Below are positions 58,674 to 59,716 of a stretch of DNA of 59,716 nt, piece by piece (position 1 is the stretch's first letter; the number at the start of each line of letters is the position of its first letter). A program made the translations under genes and the position numbers. Under the pieces are notes generated by a model. The model saw only the letters and a list, made by a program, of their open reading frames with translations. It was not told where the DNA came from and made no database searches. This DNA is from Bacteroides sp. (GTDB lineage Bacteria; Bacteroidota; Bacteroidia; Bacteroidales; Bacteroidaceae): contig JAGBWA010000057.1 of assembly GCA_017630035.1 (NCBI GenBank), positions 1-59,716 on the forward strand, read 5' to 3'.

Positions 58674-59209
58674 AGTTTTTTTGTGTTTAGTCCTTTAATC
58701 TTTTTTGCTAACCATTGTTTGGCGTAATACAATTGCGAGGAGGAAGTAGATTCTTTAATGTGCAGCAATTCGGCAATTTGTCGATGCGACAACTCCTCGA
58801 AAACATAGAGGTTCAACACCGTTCGATAGCCATCGGGCAATTCGCGAATCAAGCGATGCAGCTCATCAATCGATATGGATTCAACATCCACTTCTTCGTC
58901 TGAAGGCTCTTCTATCAACATTTCATATCCTACAAATTGTAACTTTCGTTGACTCCTGAGGAAATTCAGCGATTCGTTGACAACCACCTTAATCATATAG
59001 GCCTTCAGCGAATCGTCCTTATGAAACTTGAACGAGTGTAGAGAGGTGAAAATCTTTACGAAACTATTTTGCAGCACATCCTTCACATCATCTTCCGAAG
59101 GGACATAGCGGTGGCATACAGACATTAATATCCCTACATATCGTTGATAGAGTAGTTTCATTGCCTGTTGGTCGTTATTCTGTATGCGCGCTACAAGCTG
59201 CCGATCCAT
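58670..59209 (-). CDS. ECF-type RNA polymerase sigma factor
   Basis: Group IV sigma factor of 179 residues. Region 2 (residues 12-90) with LYQRYVGILMSVCHRY and DVLQNSFVKIFTSL; region 4 (about 120-175) with LPDGYRTVLNLYVFEELSHRQIAELL helix-turn-helix and a SQLYYAKQWLAKKI helix. The linker is acidic (LIEEPSDEEVDVESISIDEL). The downstream gene overlaps its stop and is a candidate anti-sigma. Upstream DNA has strong direct and inverted repeats that may include its own target site. No signal input is known. Confidence 0.92.
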   Translation of the reverse strand: MDRQLVARIQNNDQQAMKLLYQRYVGILMSVCHRYVPSEDDVKDVLQNSFVKIFTSLHSFKFHKDDSLKAYMIKVVVNESLNFLRSQRKLQFVGYEMLIEEPSDEEVDVESISIDELHRLIRELPDGYRTVLNLYVFEELSHRQIAELLHIKESTSSSQLYYAKQWLAKKIKGLNTKKL

Positions 59210-59248
59210 TTCTTAAGAATCCTTTTAACTTATAAACAACGAAATTAC

Positions 59249-59331
59249 AAAATCTTGTATGGAAATTACAATATTTGCTTTTATTAACATTTTGAAGCAA
59301 CAATTTCTGCAATTTGCATACAAGATTTTCG
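59249..59331. repeat. 13-base inverted repeat upstream of the ECF sigma gene
   Basis: Perfect arms AAAATCTTGTATG and CATACAAGATTTT, 57 bases apart; with two mismatches the match extends to about 22 bases. Confidence 0.8.
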
Positions 59332-59354
59332 TATTCTTTGTGTTTTCTTTGTAG

Positions 59355-59507
59355 AAATGTTTGGATAGTTATATACTATACATCAATGTAGATTATGGAG
59401 CCTTCATAGAATTTGGTTCTGAAGAGTGGTTCCGTTCGTACTTAGTACCGCAAGGCATTGCCGACAAAATAGAATTGAATATATCGTATTTGAATAAAGA
59501 ACAATAA
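59355..59507 (+). pseudogene. Start-less reading frame, probable gene remnant
   Basis: 50 codons open from a stop at 59352 to TAA at 59505-59507 without any ATG; encodes a protein-like peptide with VDYGAFIEFGSEEWFRSYL and a KIELNISYLNKEQ end. It looks like the C-terminus of a small exported protein whose 5' part has been lost, just before the serpin-like gene. Family not recognised; a non-ATG start cannot be excluded. Confidence 0.35.
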
Positions 59508-59521
59508 AATAAATTATAAGC

Positions 59522-59716
59522 ATGAAAAAGACATTAACCATTTTAGGAATGAGTGCCCTTATATTGTTGGGTACAGCCTGTAGCAATGACGATGATAACA
59601 ACATCGGAAGTAATACCCGAAAGGATATTCAGTTGACCAGAACCGAGCAAGAGATGGTAAAGGCAAGTAATGGATTTGCCTTTGATTTCTTCCGGAATAT
59701 CAATGCCGAGGAGAAT
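59522..59716 (+). CDS. Serpin-like lipoprotein (5' part only)
   Basis: First 65 codons of a gene cut by the right window edge. A lipoprotein signal (MKKTLTILGMSALILLGTACS, lipobox GTAC) is followed by a short acidic linker (NDDDNNIG) and TRTEQEMVKASNGFAFDFF, which fits the first helix of serpin-family protease inhibitors (ASNxFAFxLF pattern). Bacteroidales carry such lipoprotein serpins. The call rests on this one helix, so the family is probable, not certain. The reactive loop is outside the window. Confidence 0.6.
   Translation, partial: MKKTLTILGMSALILLGTACSNDDDNNIGSNTRKDIQLTRTEQEMVKASNGFAFDFFRNINAEEN

Larger units (their letters stand above)
59210..59521. other. Intergenic region with inverted and direct repeats and a gene remnant
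   Basis: 312 bases without an intact gene. AAAATCTTGTATG (59249-59261) is repeated inverted at 59319-59331. GAAATTACA is repeated directly at 59241 and 59262, 21 bases apart. The right part (59355-59507) is a start-less open frame described separately. Confidence 0.65.

Noticed and set aside
59249-59331. Invertible promoter segment as in Bacteroides capsule switches
   Set aside because: Arms resemble neither the usual capsule-promoter inverted repeats nor their setting, and no invertase gene is in the window. Kept only as one possible reading of the repeat.

Overview
The window is a piece of a Bacteroidales chromosome, most likely Bacteroides or Phocaeicola. Supporting signs: promoters of the Bacteroides -7 type (TAnnTTTG) ahead of many genes; a fused SecDF; a long (610-residue) IspG; a TGS-domain uridine-kinase-like protein; HU-like and 'smalltalk' proteins of the kind found beside Bacteroides capsule loci; and many small envelope proteins with Bacteroidales signal peptides. 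No rRNA, IS element, integrase or CRISPR array is visible.

Left part (1 to about 16.4 kb, accessory). It opens at the 3' end of a surface-polysaccharide operon: hexapeptide acetyltransferase, GT4 glycosyltransferase, NAD-dependent sugar epimerase/reductase, WecA/WbpL-type phosphoglycosyltransferase and a WbuC cupin. A Phd/YefM-RelE-like toxin-antitoxin pair follows. Next comes a minus-strand block of phage-like functions without an integrase: M15 peptidase, DUF5675, a CHC2/Toprim primase-like protein, a DUF3987 P-loop protein and two small conserved unknowns. Then come an HU-like protein, a 35-residue smalltalk peptide and a YjbH-like envelope protein. A uronic-acid set completes this part: UDP-glucuronate 4-epimerase, a galacturonokinase-like GHMP kinase, a sugar-1-phosphate nucleotidylyltransferase and, convergent to them, UDP-glucose 6-dehydrogenase. 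Together these would make UDP-GlcA and UDP-GalA and recycle free GalA.

Middle and right part (16.4 to 59.7 kb, mostly core). In order: secDF; an operon of two rhomboid proteases, an EEP-family enzyme and an M3 peptidase; argS; an operon of PfkB kinase, S41 protease and GH2 beta-galactosidase; two identical tRNA-Asn genes; a Nudix hydrolase; pepP divergent from rpoN; gcvH, purE and ispG converging on topA; an envelope cluster (TGS-uridine-kinase-like protein, histidine-kinase-like protein lacking its histidine, 1000-residue TPR protein, outer-membrane barrel); a Na/Pi transporter; rubredoxin; a Ca2+ P-type ATPase; a HAD phosphatase; ribF; a secreted esterase; an ECF sigma factor with an anti-sigma/barrel fusion; and the start of a serpin-like lipoprotein cut by the window edge.

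The most striking structure is not a gene. About twenty low-complexity tracts, almost all at gene ends, differ in sequence (TTAAAAA, TGAGTTA, TAGCTAC, TTTAACT, TTTATGA, GGGTTTA types) but share a 7-base period. Five lie inside the primase-like gene and one inside the neighbouring DUF3987 gene. In both genes the G-rich type encodes the same peptide, PNPSTL. Because 7 and 3 are coprime, repeated heptamers containing TAA, TAG or TGA put stops in all frames, and most types do this on both strands. Other recurring elements are five terminator hairpins with nearly the same stem (GCCGAT/ATCGGC type), palindromes between divergent promoters, and 22/23-base direct repeats ahead of the HU-like gene.
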